Source: an uncultured Nitrospinaceae bacterium (GTDB taxonomy: Bacteria; Nitrospinota; Nitrospinia; Nitrospinales; VA-1). From it: a DNA stretch of 8,843 nucleotides. This document shows positions 1 to 5,883 of the stretch, piece after piece (position 1 is the stretch's first letter; every line of letters begins with the position of its first letter). The notes beneath the pieces are model-generated. The model was not told the origin of the DNA, searched no databases, and was given only the letters and a program-made list of their open reading frames with translations. Where the stretch lies: the NCBI GenBank assembly GCA_913043155.1, contig CAJWLY010000053.1, positions 1 through 8,843 on the forward strand, in the 5' to 3' direction. Position numbers and translations under genes: made by a program.

Positions 1-240
1 CCCCTCACGTCGCTTAATCCTACCATCGGCGCCGGCATGGTTGTGGGGCTGGTCGAATCCTATCTCAGGAAACCCAAGGTCAGCGACTTCGAGCGGCTCC
101 GTGAAGATATAGCTTCCCTGCCCATGTGGTGGAAAAACGGTGTCGTACGTGTGCTCCTTATTTTTTTCTTTGCCAATGTGGGTTCTGTAATCGGGACCTA
201 TGTGGCCGGGGCTTCCATCATTCAACAGGTTTTCGGGTAG
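1..240 (+). CDS. TraB/PrgY-family membrane protein, C-terminal part (5' end outside window)
   Basis: The reading frame is open from base 1 and ends at TAG 238-240, giving the last 79 residues of a longer protein. The start PLTSLNPTIGAGMVVGLVES, followed by a YLRKP-(x)4-DFE-type segment, a short soluble stretch (SLPMWWKNGVVR) and a final hydrophobic helix with NVGSVIGTYVAG, matches the C-terminal membrane region of the TraB family (pheromone-shutdown/TraB-like proteins of bacteria and archaea). Two hydrophobic segments are visible, one around the GAGMVVGLVES stretch and one from about VLLIFFFANVG to the end. Characterised members of the broader TraB/PrgY/GumN group act in peptide pheromone handling, but the role of the chromosomal bacterial proteins is not settled. 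The internal ATG at 37 is not the true start, because similarity continues upstream of it to the window edge. Confidence 0.8.
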   Translation, partial: PLTSLNPTIGAGMVVGLVESYLRKPKVSDFERLREDIASLPMWWKNGVVRVLLIFFFANVGSVIGTYVAGASIIQQVFG

Positions 241-384
241 TTCTTCCCAGGCTATTCCCAATCTGTGGTTGCGCGGCCTTCTACTCCACACCTAGTCGAT
301 AGGGATTTGCTGAAATGGGTAAAGCCTGAAATATTTCTGGTTAATACCATTTAAAGAACCGTGGGAGGTGAAGGGCAGCCGAAA

Positions 385-397
385 TCGATTATATCGA
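385..397. promoter_or_regulatory. 13-bp dyad upstream of the methyltransferase gene
   Basis: Bases 385-397 form TCGAT-TAT-ATCGA, a perfect inverted repeat of 5-bp arms around three bases, ending 19 bases before the ATG at 417. It could be a regulator site or a small mRNA hairpin. There is no direct evidence for either, and dyads this short occur by chance. The rest of the 241-416 gap shows no gene, no clear sigma-70 promoter and no T-tract terminator. Confidence 0.25.
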
Positions 398-416
398 ACT
401 GTTTTCTAACCCTAGG

Positions 417-1043
417 ATGCGGGTGATGGGAAAGAAGGATAATCAGTCTAAGGACGGGTACTCACAGAAGGACTGGGAGCGCCATTATGAAATGGATGAC
501 CTGCACTGGGACCTCGGGAAAGCAGCTCCACCGTTTGTCCGGTTGTGGCAGGAGAAAAATATTTCTCCGGGGAACGCGATCGTTCCGGGTTGCGGTCGCG
601 GACACGAAGTACTCTTTCTGGCAGAACGAGGTTTCCAAGTAACGGCTGTGGATTTCAGCCGCGGTGCGGTGGAATTCCTCACGACCGCTCTTGCCAAGAG
701 AGCATTCGGAGGCCGGGTACTGCATCAGGATTTCTTTGAATTGGACCCGGTGTACGACAACAGCTTCGATCTTTTGCTTGAGCACACCTTTTTTTGCGCT
801 ATCAGTCCCGCCATGCGGGAACAATATGTCGCCACCGCCGGGCGCCTGCTCAAGCCGGGATCGCTCCTGATCGGTTTGTTTTACGAAACCGGAGAAAAAG
901 ATGGGCCGCCGTTCAATACTACTCGAAAGGATGTCGTGGACAGTTTTTTTGACCAATTCACGATCGAGACGCTAGATAAAACCCGGCATTCAGCTGAGCG
1001 AAGACAGGGCAAGGAATGGCTGGGAATTCTTAAGAAAAAGTGA
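417..1043 (+). CDS. TPMT-family SAM-dependent methyltransferase
   Basis: This 208-residue protein has the class I methyltransferase layout of the thiopurine S-methyltransferase (TPMT) family. The SAM-binding motif I is AIVPGCGRGHEV (about 54-65), followed by the acidic end of strand beta-2 at D79 (VTAVDFS). A QDFFEL segment (104-109) follows, then the family signature LEHTFFCAISP (121-131) and GLFYETGEKDGPPF (153-166). The HWDLGKAAP segment (30-38) corresponds to the family's WDxG/P-P entry. TPMT-like bacterial enzymes and the plant HOL branch transfer methyl groups to thiols, halides or metalloids; the acceptor here cannot be read from the sequence. The length fits a full-length protein. The start could be ATG 417 or ATG 426. 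The only Shine-Dalgarno-like AGG (414-416) abuts the first ATG but sits 9 bases from the second, so 426 may be the real start. The gene is probably cytosolic. Confidence 0.85.
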   Translation: MRVMGKKDNQSKDGYSQKDWERHYEMDDLHWDLGKAAPPFVRLWQEKNISPGNAIVPGCGRGHEVLFLAERGFQVTAVDFSRGAVEFLTTALAKRAFGGRVLHQDFFELDPVYDNSFDLLLEHTFFCAISPAMREQYVATAGRLLKPGSLLIGLFYETGEKDGPPFNTTRKDVVDSFFDQFTIETLDKTRHSAERRQGKEWLGILKKK

Positions 1044-1047
1044 GTCT

Positions 1048-1086
1048 GGAGGAGAAAAGCGCATGGAGATAACCTGTATAATGTAA
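1048..1086 (+). other. Strong ribosome-binding site followed by a 7-codon ORF
   Basis: GGAGGAG at 1048-1054 is a near-ideal Shine-Dalgarno sequence, and eight bases later comes ATG 1063, opening a seven-codon ORF (MEITCIM, stop TAA 1084-1086). It lies just after the methyltransferase stop and 53 bases before the peptidase start. It might be a leader peptide, a relic, or chance. A TATAAT at 1077-1082 falls inside it and could be a -10 element for the peptidase gene, but no matching -35 is visible at 15-19 bases upstream. Confidence 0.2.
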
Positions 1087-1139
1087 GTGGTGATCTGAAA
1101 ATTATCGTTCCTTTAAACTCTGAGACCTATGCAGGAGCC

Positions 1140-2567
1140 GTGGATTTTCCAATGGGCAATCTAAAAAAAATTTATTCTGGGATTTTCCGTGACGGCGGGG
1201 CAGGGAACGCTGCTAGGCGCCGGTACCGCGAACGGCGAAAGAAGCTGATGAAGCGGGAAGGGAAGTTGATGGCCATTACCGGGGTTCCTTATGGCCCGGG
1301 ACAGGAAACGGTTTGGTCCTACGCGCATTGTCCCACGTATCAAGAACCCGCCATCATGTATCTCACCGGCGTTAACCAACCTAATGTCATTCTCCTGTTG
1401 GATCCTGGATCGAAAGAATCCGATGAGATCCTGTTTGTGGATAAAAAGGATTCATCTAAAGAATTTTGGGATGGTGTGCGGTTTGGGGTGGGAGATCCTA
1501 AAAGTATCCGCGAGGTCCGGCGGGTCACTGGGGTTAGGGATGTTCGAGGCATTCAGAGCTTTGGAGAAGTTCTCAAGGTACGATTCAAAAAGCGAAGAAG
1601 TAAAAAGCTCGGGACTCTATGGATGGAGGGAGTCTGGAATGGAAAGATCCGGGAAATAAAAACCGATCATAATGGAAAATTTAAAGCTCGACTTGTGCGC
1701 TGTTTGCGATCGTTGGGAGGGTCGGCGCCGGTGTTATGCAACATCATGAAGAGCCATTTCGAACTCCGGCTCCCACTGGATTCCCACGATGTGGAAAATA
1801 CGCTGGATGCACAAAAAATTGCCGGAAAGGCGTTCAAGGAAACGCTGCGCAATTTTTATCGTTTTCAAAAAGAATATCAGGTGCAGGGATTTCTCGAGGG
1901 AAGGATGCTTGAGGAATCGCCCTACGGCCTTAGTTTTCCCTCCATCATCGCTTCGGGAAAGAATGCCACGGTATTGCACTATGTGAAGAACGACGATTCG
2001 TTTTCCCACAACGAACTGGCTCTTCTGGATTTTGGGGTCCGGTGGATGACTATGCATGCTGATATCAGTCGCACGATTCCTGTGTCGGGAAAATTCAACC
2101 CGATGCAGAAAATGTTATATGAGATTGTTTTGCGAGCCCAATCGGCAGTGCAGAGAAAGGCGCGAAAGGGAGTGACCATCGACGAGCTTAACGATTGTTG
2201 CTGGGGTTCTATTAATCGTGGCTTGGAGCGAGTATTTCGTAAAGCGGGTGGAGAATTCAAGCTGAAATACAAAGAGCGCCCGCATGGGGTCAGCCATCTC
2301 ATGGGTGAGCAGGAGCACGACGGCGATCCATTCCGCAATTATACCAAGGAACCGATGCGGGAAGGGTGGATGATAAGCAACGAACCGGGGTTATACGGGC
2401 AGTTTTACATTCGGCTGAACGGGCGGGTCTACGATGAAGAGATTGGAATCCGGATCGAGGATAACCTTTTAATCACCAAGACAGGGTGCCGGAACCTATC
2501 GAAGTCGATTCCAAAAACCGTGGAACAGATCGAGTGCTTGATGTTGCACCGAAATAGAGAGCGGTAA
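1140..2567 (+). CDS. Aminopeptidase P-family metallopeptidase (M24B)
   Basis: The 475-residue protein has an N-terminal AMP_N-type domain (about 26-190) and a C-terminal pita-bread M24 domain (about 220-465). All five dinuclear-metal ligands of aminopeptidase P are visible: D297 (LLDFG), D308 (ADISRT), H386 (HGVSH), E415 (SNEPGLY) and E440 (GIRIEDN). Their spacing closely follows the E. coli enzyme, and the substrate-site histidines are kept at H280 (LHY) and H393. The family cleaves the N-terminal residue from Xaa-Pro peptides. YLTGV (74-78), EILFVDKKD and FWDGVRFG match the AMP_N fold, although the usual FRQDSDF-like stretch is replaced by CPTYQEP. The first 38 residues are rich in Arg and Lys. 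No signal peptide is seen, so it is probably cytosolic. The start is GTG 1140, with AGGAG (1133-1137) only two bases away; ATG 1152 is an alternative. The gene converges on bcp. Confidence 0.9.
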   Translation: MDFPMGNLKKIYSGIFRDGGAGNAARRRYRERRKKLMKREGKLMAITGVPYGPGQETVWSYAHCPTYQEPAIMYLTGVNQPNVILLLDPGSKESDEILFVDKKDSSKEFWDGVRFGVGDPKSIREVRRVTGVRDVRGIQSFGEVLKVRFKKRRSKKLGTLWMEGVWNGKIREIKTDHNGKFKARLVRCLRSLGGSAPVLCNIMKSHFELRLPLDSHDVENTLDAQKIAGKAFKETLRNFYRFQKEYQVQGFLEGRMLEESPYGLSFPSIIASGKNATVLHYVKNDDSFSHNELALLDFGVRWMTMHADISRTIPVSGKFNPMQKMLYEIVLRAQSAVQRKARKGVTIDELNDCCWGSINRGLERVFRKAGGEFKLKYKERPHGVSHLMGEQEHDGDPFRNYTKEPMREGWMISNEPGLYGQFYIRLNGRVYDEEIGIRIEDNLLITKTGCRNLSKSIPKTVEQIECLMLHRNRER

Positions 2568-2594
2568 AAACGACTGGGGAACCTTTTTGCAAGC

Positions 2595-3053
2595 TCAGAG
2601 TTCCCTAAGGGTAGCAAGAACCTCTTCCACGTGACCCTTGACTTTTACTTTCGGGAATATTTTCCGGATCACGCCCTTCTTGTCGATGATGAAGGTCGAT
2701 CGGACGATTCCCATGAATTCTTTTCCATAAAGCTTTTTTTTCTGCCACACGCCGTATTTATTGGCGACCTTCTGGTTTTCATCCGCGATCAAGTCGAACG
2801 GCAGGTTGTATTTGTCAATGAACCTCCGGTGCCGTTCCTCGGAATCAACACTGACCCCAAGGACAACTGTGTGCTTGAGTTTTTTGTGTTGGTCTCGAAA
2901 ATCGCAGGCTTCCGTGGTGCATCCTGGGGTCATATCCTTTGGGTAAAAATATAGAACCACATTTTTTTTATCCCTAAATGACCTTAGTCTAACAGTTTCT
3001 CCGGCTTGGTTCTTCTCCGAGAAGTCAGGCGCTTTGTTTCCTTCCTTAATCAT
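2595..3053 (-). CDS. bcp: Thioredoxin-dependent peroxiredoxin, Bcp/PrxQ type
   Basis: This 152-residue protein is a full-length PrxQ/Bcp peroxiredoxin, which reduces hydrogen peroxide and organic hydroperoxides using thioredoxin as electron donor, normally in the cytosol. The active-site stretch YFYPKDMTPGCTTEAC (35-50) holds the peroxidatic Cys45 with its Pro and Thr (P38, T42), and the resolving Cys50 five residues later. This is the intrahelical two-Cys arrangement of E. coli Bcp. The GIVRSTFIIDKKG segment supplies the conserved arginine and beta strand. There is no signal peptide. The gene lies 17 bases downstream of a small exported-protein gene on the same strand and probably shares its transcript. 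GGA shortly before the ATG is a weak ribosome-binding site. It converges on the M24 peptidase gene with 27 bases between the stops. Confidence 0.95.
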   Translation of the reverse strand: MIKEGNKAPDFSEKNQAGETVRLRSFRDKKNVVLYFYPKDMTPGCTTEACDFRDQHKKLKHTVVLGVSVDSEERHRRFIDKYNLPFDLIADENQKVANKYGVWQKKKLYGKEFMGIVRSTFIIDKKGVIRKIFPKVKVKGHVEEVLATLREL

Positions 3054-3070
3054 TTATCCAAAAAAATATT

Positions 3071-3523
3071 TCAGTTGGGGAGTTTGCTCAGTAGAGCATC
3101 GAGTTTTTGATTCAGGCCGTTCAGTGTTGCTAATTTTTTCTCATCGGAAGATTTTGCTAAATTATGAATCATCCTTCCATCTCCTAAGATACCTAGGATT
3201 TCGTCATAGATGGCCTTGGTCGGATACTTTCCTTCATTGCATAACGTTTCGAATATAACGGTAGCCCTGCTCAGTTTGCCGTCGATTTGCAATCCGAGCG
3301 TCGATTTTTCCTTAAGCCCTGAGGATTGTTCCATAAAGGTCCATACTCCGCCTCTGCCCATGATGACTTGAAGGCTCCCGTTTAAATCTTCGGAGGCGCC
3401 GTGGCAAGGATGCTTTTGTGCTTGCGCAGTAAGGGGTGATAGAAGGAGCAGTAAAATGAGAAACACAAATACTTTTTTTACAAAGGCACTGTGGTGCCAC
3501 GGGTGGCTCAGGTTATCAGGCAT
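3071..3523 (-). CDS. Small exported protein of unknown function, upstream of bcp
   Basis: This 150-residue protein is not recognised. A basic and strongly hydrophobic segment (VKK, then about 18-31, including FLILLLLLSP) ending in AQA (33-35) looks like a Sec signal peptide cleaved before QKHPCHG, which would leave a mature periplasmic protein of about 115 residues. The pre-hydrophobic region (MPDNLSHPWHHSAF) is unusually long, but no other start codon lies closer, and AAGGGAG ten bases before the ATG supports this start. The mature part contains two cysteines, C40 just after the cleavage site and C95 (FETLCNEGKYP), which could form a disulfide. The second half is predicted to be mainly helical, ending in a Leu/Lys-rich helix (DEKKLATLNGLNQKLDALLSKL). 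It is 17 bases upstream of bcp, so the two are probably co-transcribed. A cytosolic peroxiredoxin and a periplasmic protein would not meet directly, so shared regulation is the likelier link. Confidence 0.75.
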   Translation of the reverse strand: MPDNLSHPWHHSAFVKKVFVFLILLLLLSPLTAQAQKHPCHGASEDLNGSLQVIMGRGGVWTFMEQSSGLKEKSTLGLQIDGKLSRATVIFETLCNEGKYPTKAIYDEILGILGDGRMIHNLAKSSDEKKLATLNGLNQKLDALLSKLPN

Positions 3524-3602
3524 CCGTTTTTTTCTCCCTTAAGTCGAAAGAGTTCTAAGTTGTCAAAAACCGTAGAAGAAAGGGCTATCCGGGGACGCTG
3601 GA

Positions 3603-3631
3603 CGTCTAACAGGAATCACCTTTCTTGTCAA
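3603..3631 (-). promoter_or_regulatory. Possible sigma-70 promoter for the exported-protein/bcp pair
   Basis: On the minus strand a perfect TTGACA (-35, bases 3626-3631) is followed after 17 bases by TGT-TAGACG. This is an extended-type TG with a poor -10 hexamer (3603-3608, three of six matches). Its position, about 80-100 bases before the ATG at 3523, suits the small exported gene and bcp. A second TTGACA (3561-3566, minus strand) has no good -10. The rest of the 193-base gap 3524-3716 shows no gene and no clear terminator. Confidence 0.3.
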
Positions 3632-3716
3632 ATTTCATACGCTTTCTGGAGTTTCCTGGGATGTGAAAAAACGCTTCTATGGAATATGTGTTTCATGGAA
3701 ATTTCTGAGAGTTTGG

Positions 3717-5333
3717 TTATTGAATCAGTTTTTTATACGCCTCCATTGTTCTAATAGGTTCGAATACAGCGTTCTCGTGGACGGCCTGTTTGATGGCCGG
3801 ATTCAGTTCGATTGCGATTTCAATATTTTTGAGTCCTTTCCCATGGTCTCCGTTTTTAACATAGGCTTGCGCTAGAAGAATGCGGTGCGCCAGAATTTCA
3901 TCATGACGGGGATGAGAAATAAGAAGGCGCTCCAAGATGGAGATGGTTCGGCCGGTATCACCGTTGTTGTAGTAAGCGGTTGCTGTGTTGAGCAGGCTGG
4001 GCAAGTGGTTTGGATTTATACGCAATGCCAGGCTGTAGAGGGCGATCGCCCGTTGGAACATCTTGTATTGTGCAAAAATTTCCCCCTTGCGGTTCAAGGC
4101 CTCGGCGGGTTGAAGGAATAACTCGCTTGGACTCAACGGAGCGGTTGTCGAACCTGCCGTTTCGGGAAGCTCGTCGAGCGACTGACGAGCAATTCCATTG
4201 GGATCGCTTAGATTCAGAGCTTTTTGATAGTATTTGCGAGCCTCGGACAGGTGTCCCCGCAGGACTTCGATGTCCCCCAGCTCTTGGTAGCCCTTAGCGG
4301 CCTGTGGGTCTGCTTCCCCGACGAGGGTAATCATCTGCTTCACTGCCTCTTCTGAACTGTTTATACGTAGTAGAAAACTGGTGAGGCCGATCAAAACTTC
4401 CTTAATTTTGAGGTCATCCGGTTTTATTCGAGCTGCCGTTTCGATTTCGATTAGAGCGAGCCCGTACTGTTCAGACTGGTAAAGCGCTTTGGACCGGCCC
4501 ACATGGTATGCGTGGGGTACGATCTCCAAGGGCAGTTTATCGAGCGCGTTTTTGCTTACATATTCCATCAACAGCTTGGCCGAGTGCAGCTTAGGGTGTT
4601 CTTTCCGGGTTTCAAGGACTTGCGTGATTTGTTTTTTGGCCAAGTCAGATTTTTTTTGAGCCGCGTAGAGATAGGCCAACTGGTATCCGGAGTCAACATC
4701 CGCTGGATCAATAGATAGGGCTTGCTGAAAAGATTTTTCTGCTTCACTGTACTGGTTCAAGTAATAAAAGTTCATTCCCCGTTCGTAATGATATCGGGAA
4801 TTCTTCGGGTCGAGTTCGGCGGCGGTGGCGAGGGACCGATTGGAAAGCCGCATCTCTCCCATGGCGGCCAAAGTTTGCGCATATTCGTAATGTGGTTCCG
4901 GAGAATGGCGGTGGATCTCTTCTGCAATCCGGCAACCCTGCATCGAAAGTTTCGGAACTCCCAGGTGGCGATACACTTCACAGAACCCATAATGCAGGCC
5001 GGGATGGCGTGGGTGGATCATTTGTCCTGCGTTGAGAGCGGACAGTGCCTTGATGTATTCACCCATTTCGTTCAATATCAATCCCTTCATTACATGCGGC
5101 GTGCTTTCTTTTGGAAACTTCCTGATTTTTTGCTCTAGGATTTCCAAGGCTTGCAAGTGCTTTCCTTCCCGTGCCAGTTGATGGGCTTTTATGAATTCTG
5201 GGTCCTTTTTCTCTTTCGACTGGACAAGATCCCAAAACACGATATTTTTTCCGGGAAAAGTGGCGTGTGCCCGGTAGGGTGCGATGACTGTGATCAGCAG
5301 GGCCAATATGGCGATTTTAAAAACGTATTTCAT
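3717..5333 (-). CDS. Periplasmic tetratricopeptide-repeat protein
   Basis: The 538-residue protein begins with a clear Sec signal peptide (MKYVFKIAILALLITV..., cleavage likely after AHA at 22-24). The rest is a string of tetratricopeptide repeats. Recognisable units start near residue 47 (AHQLAREGKHLQALEIL), 78, 112, 146 (EPHYEYAQTLAAMG), 179 (YHYERGMNFYYLNQYSEAE, the most canonical), 213, 278, 346 (KGYQELGDIEVLRGHLSEA), 411 (EALNRKGEIFAQYKMFQRA), 445 and 482. A repeat-free linker at about 380-408 (rich in Ser, Thr, Pro) separates the first repeat block from the last. The C-terminus (ENAVFEPIRTMEAYKKLI) is the common TPR tail in which the last helix packs on the array. Such proteins are scaffolds for protein-protein contacts; no enzymatic domain is visible. 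AGAGAGG precedes the ATG. It follows the DUF1566 gene by 20 bases and is probably in the same operon. Its partner is unknown. Confidence 0.88.
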   Translation of the reverse strand: MKYVFKIAILALLITVIAPYRAHATFPGKNIVFWDLVQSKEKKDPEFIKAHQLAREGKHLQALEILEQKIRKFPKESTPHVMKGLILNEMGEYIKALSALNAGQMIHPRHPGLHYGFCEVYRHLGVPKLSMQGCRIAEEIHRHSPEPHYEYAQTLAAMGEMRLSNRSLATAAELDPKNSRYHYERGMNFYYLNQYSEAEKSFQQALSIDPADVDSGYQLAYLYAAQKKSDLAKKQITQVLETRKEHPKLHSAKLLMEYVSKNALDKLPLEIVPHAYHVGRSKALYQSEQYGLALIEIETAARIKPDDLKIKEVLIGLTSFLLRINSSEEAVKQMITLVGEADPQAAKGYQELGDIEVLRGHLSEARKYYQKALNLSDPNGIARQSLDELPETAGSTTAPLSPSELFLQPAEALNRKGEIFAQYKMFQRAIALYSLALRINPNHLPSLLNTATAYYNNGDTGRTISILERLLISHPRHDEILAHRILLAQAYVKNGDHGKGLKNIEIAIELNPAIKQAVHENAVFEPIRTMEAYKKLIQ

Positions 5334-5353
5334 GAAACCTCTCTTGGGAATGG

Positions 5354-5878
5354 TTAATTTGTATAGCGGACTGCCCGTATCGCTCTGCGGGACTTGGATT
5401 TTTTGGAACTGCTGAACCGTTGTCCGGTATTCAAGACGACGCCGAATGCATTATAATTTCCGTTCTCTTCGCCGGACCATAGGGAGCCGCTCCCGTTTTT
5501 TGTGAAAATAGGGTCGATGTGAATGGTCATCTCACGGCCTACCTGTTTGCTATTTACTTTTTCGGCTTCGTAAAGGCTTTGCAGTTCTTTGACGGTTGGT
5601 GCCCGCCAGTCGCGGTAATCGGTGAATCCCTCACCGTTGAGTTGGGCAATGAATTTTATGGCCTCGAACCAGGTGAGCCACGATCCAGCCTGAATGTATG
5701 AATCGGCTTGCATCCACATGAGCCCGGTTTGGGTGTCGGTAACGGTTCGATCTCCGTTATCCTTGAACCGTTTATCCTCAGACCAGATCGATTCGGTTGC
5801 GCCCTGTCCAGTAAGGGCCGCTATGAGTCCCGCGACTACCAGCAGGGTAGCCAGACTTTTTGAGAGGTTTCCGTTCAA
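5354..5878 (-). CDS. Exported DUF1566 (Lcl C-terminal domain) protein with TTG start
   Basis: This 174-residue protein has a signal peptide (hydrophobic about 9-23, ending GQGA, probable cleavage near 27) and a DUF1566 domain filling the rest. The domain's typical pieces appear in order: RFKDNGDRTVTDTQTGLMWM (37-56), WLTWFEAIKFIAQLN (67-81), DYRDWRAPTVKELQSL (87-102), LWSGEENGNYNAFGVVLNTG (133-152) and RAIRAVR (165-171). The domain is found in secreted or surface bacterial proteins, and its biochemical role is not established. The start is TTG at 5876-5878. The frame has a stop shortly upstream, and no ATG or GTG occurs before the end of the signal peptide, so TTG is the only start that keeps the leader. 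It lies five bases after the gatB stop with only distant purines (AAGGA in the gatB end), suggesting translation coupled to gatB. Confidence 0.85.
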   Translation of the reverse strand: MNGNLSKSLATLLVVAGLIAALTGQGATESIWSEDKRFKDNGDRTVTDTQTGLMWMQADSYIQAGSWLTWFEAIKFIAQLNGEGFTDYRDWRAPTVKELQSLYEAEKVNSKQVGREMTIHIDPIFTKNGSGSLWSGEENGNYNAFGVVLNTGQRFSSSKKSKSRRAIRAVRYTN

Positions 5879-5883
5879 CTGAC

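Noticed and set aside
462..956. A 164-codon open frame on the minus strand opposite the methyltransferase gene
   Set aside because: The plus-strand frame carries clear SAM methyltransferase motifs. The minus-strand product has no recognisable domain and odd composition, as expected for an antisense shadow.
1979..2338. A 119-codon minus-strand frame (and a nearby 107-codon one) inside the peptidase gene
   Set aside because: They lie opposite the M24 catalytic core, whose metal ligands are all in the plus-strand frame; no domain is visible in the antisense products.
2576..2606. GGGAAC (2577-2582) and GTTCCC (2600-2605) as a bidirectional terminator between the convergent peptidase and bcp genes
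   Set aside because: The stem is short with a 17-base loop, overlaps the bcp 3' coding end, and has no T run after it on either strand. It is too weak to list as a terminator.
2631..2954. Plus-strand frame opposite bcp
   Set aside because: It mirrors the peroxiredoxin coding sequence, which has its full active site on the minus strand.
4722..5138. Plus-strand 138-codon frame opposite the TPR gene
   Set aside because: The minus strand encodes regular TPR units here; the plus-strand product shows no domain or signal.
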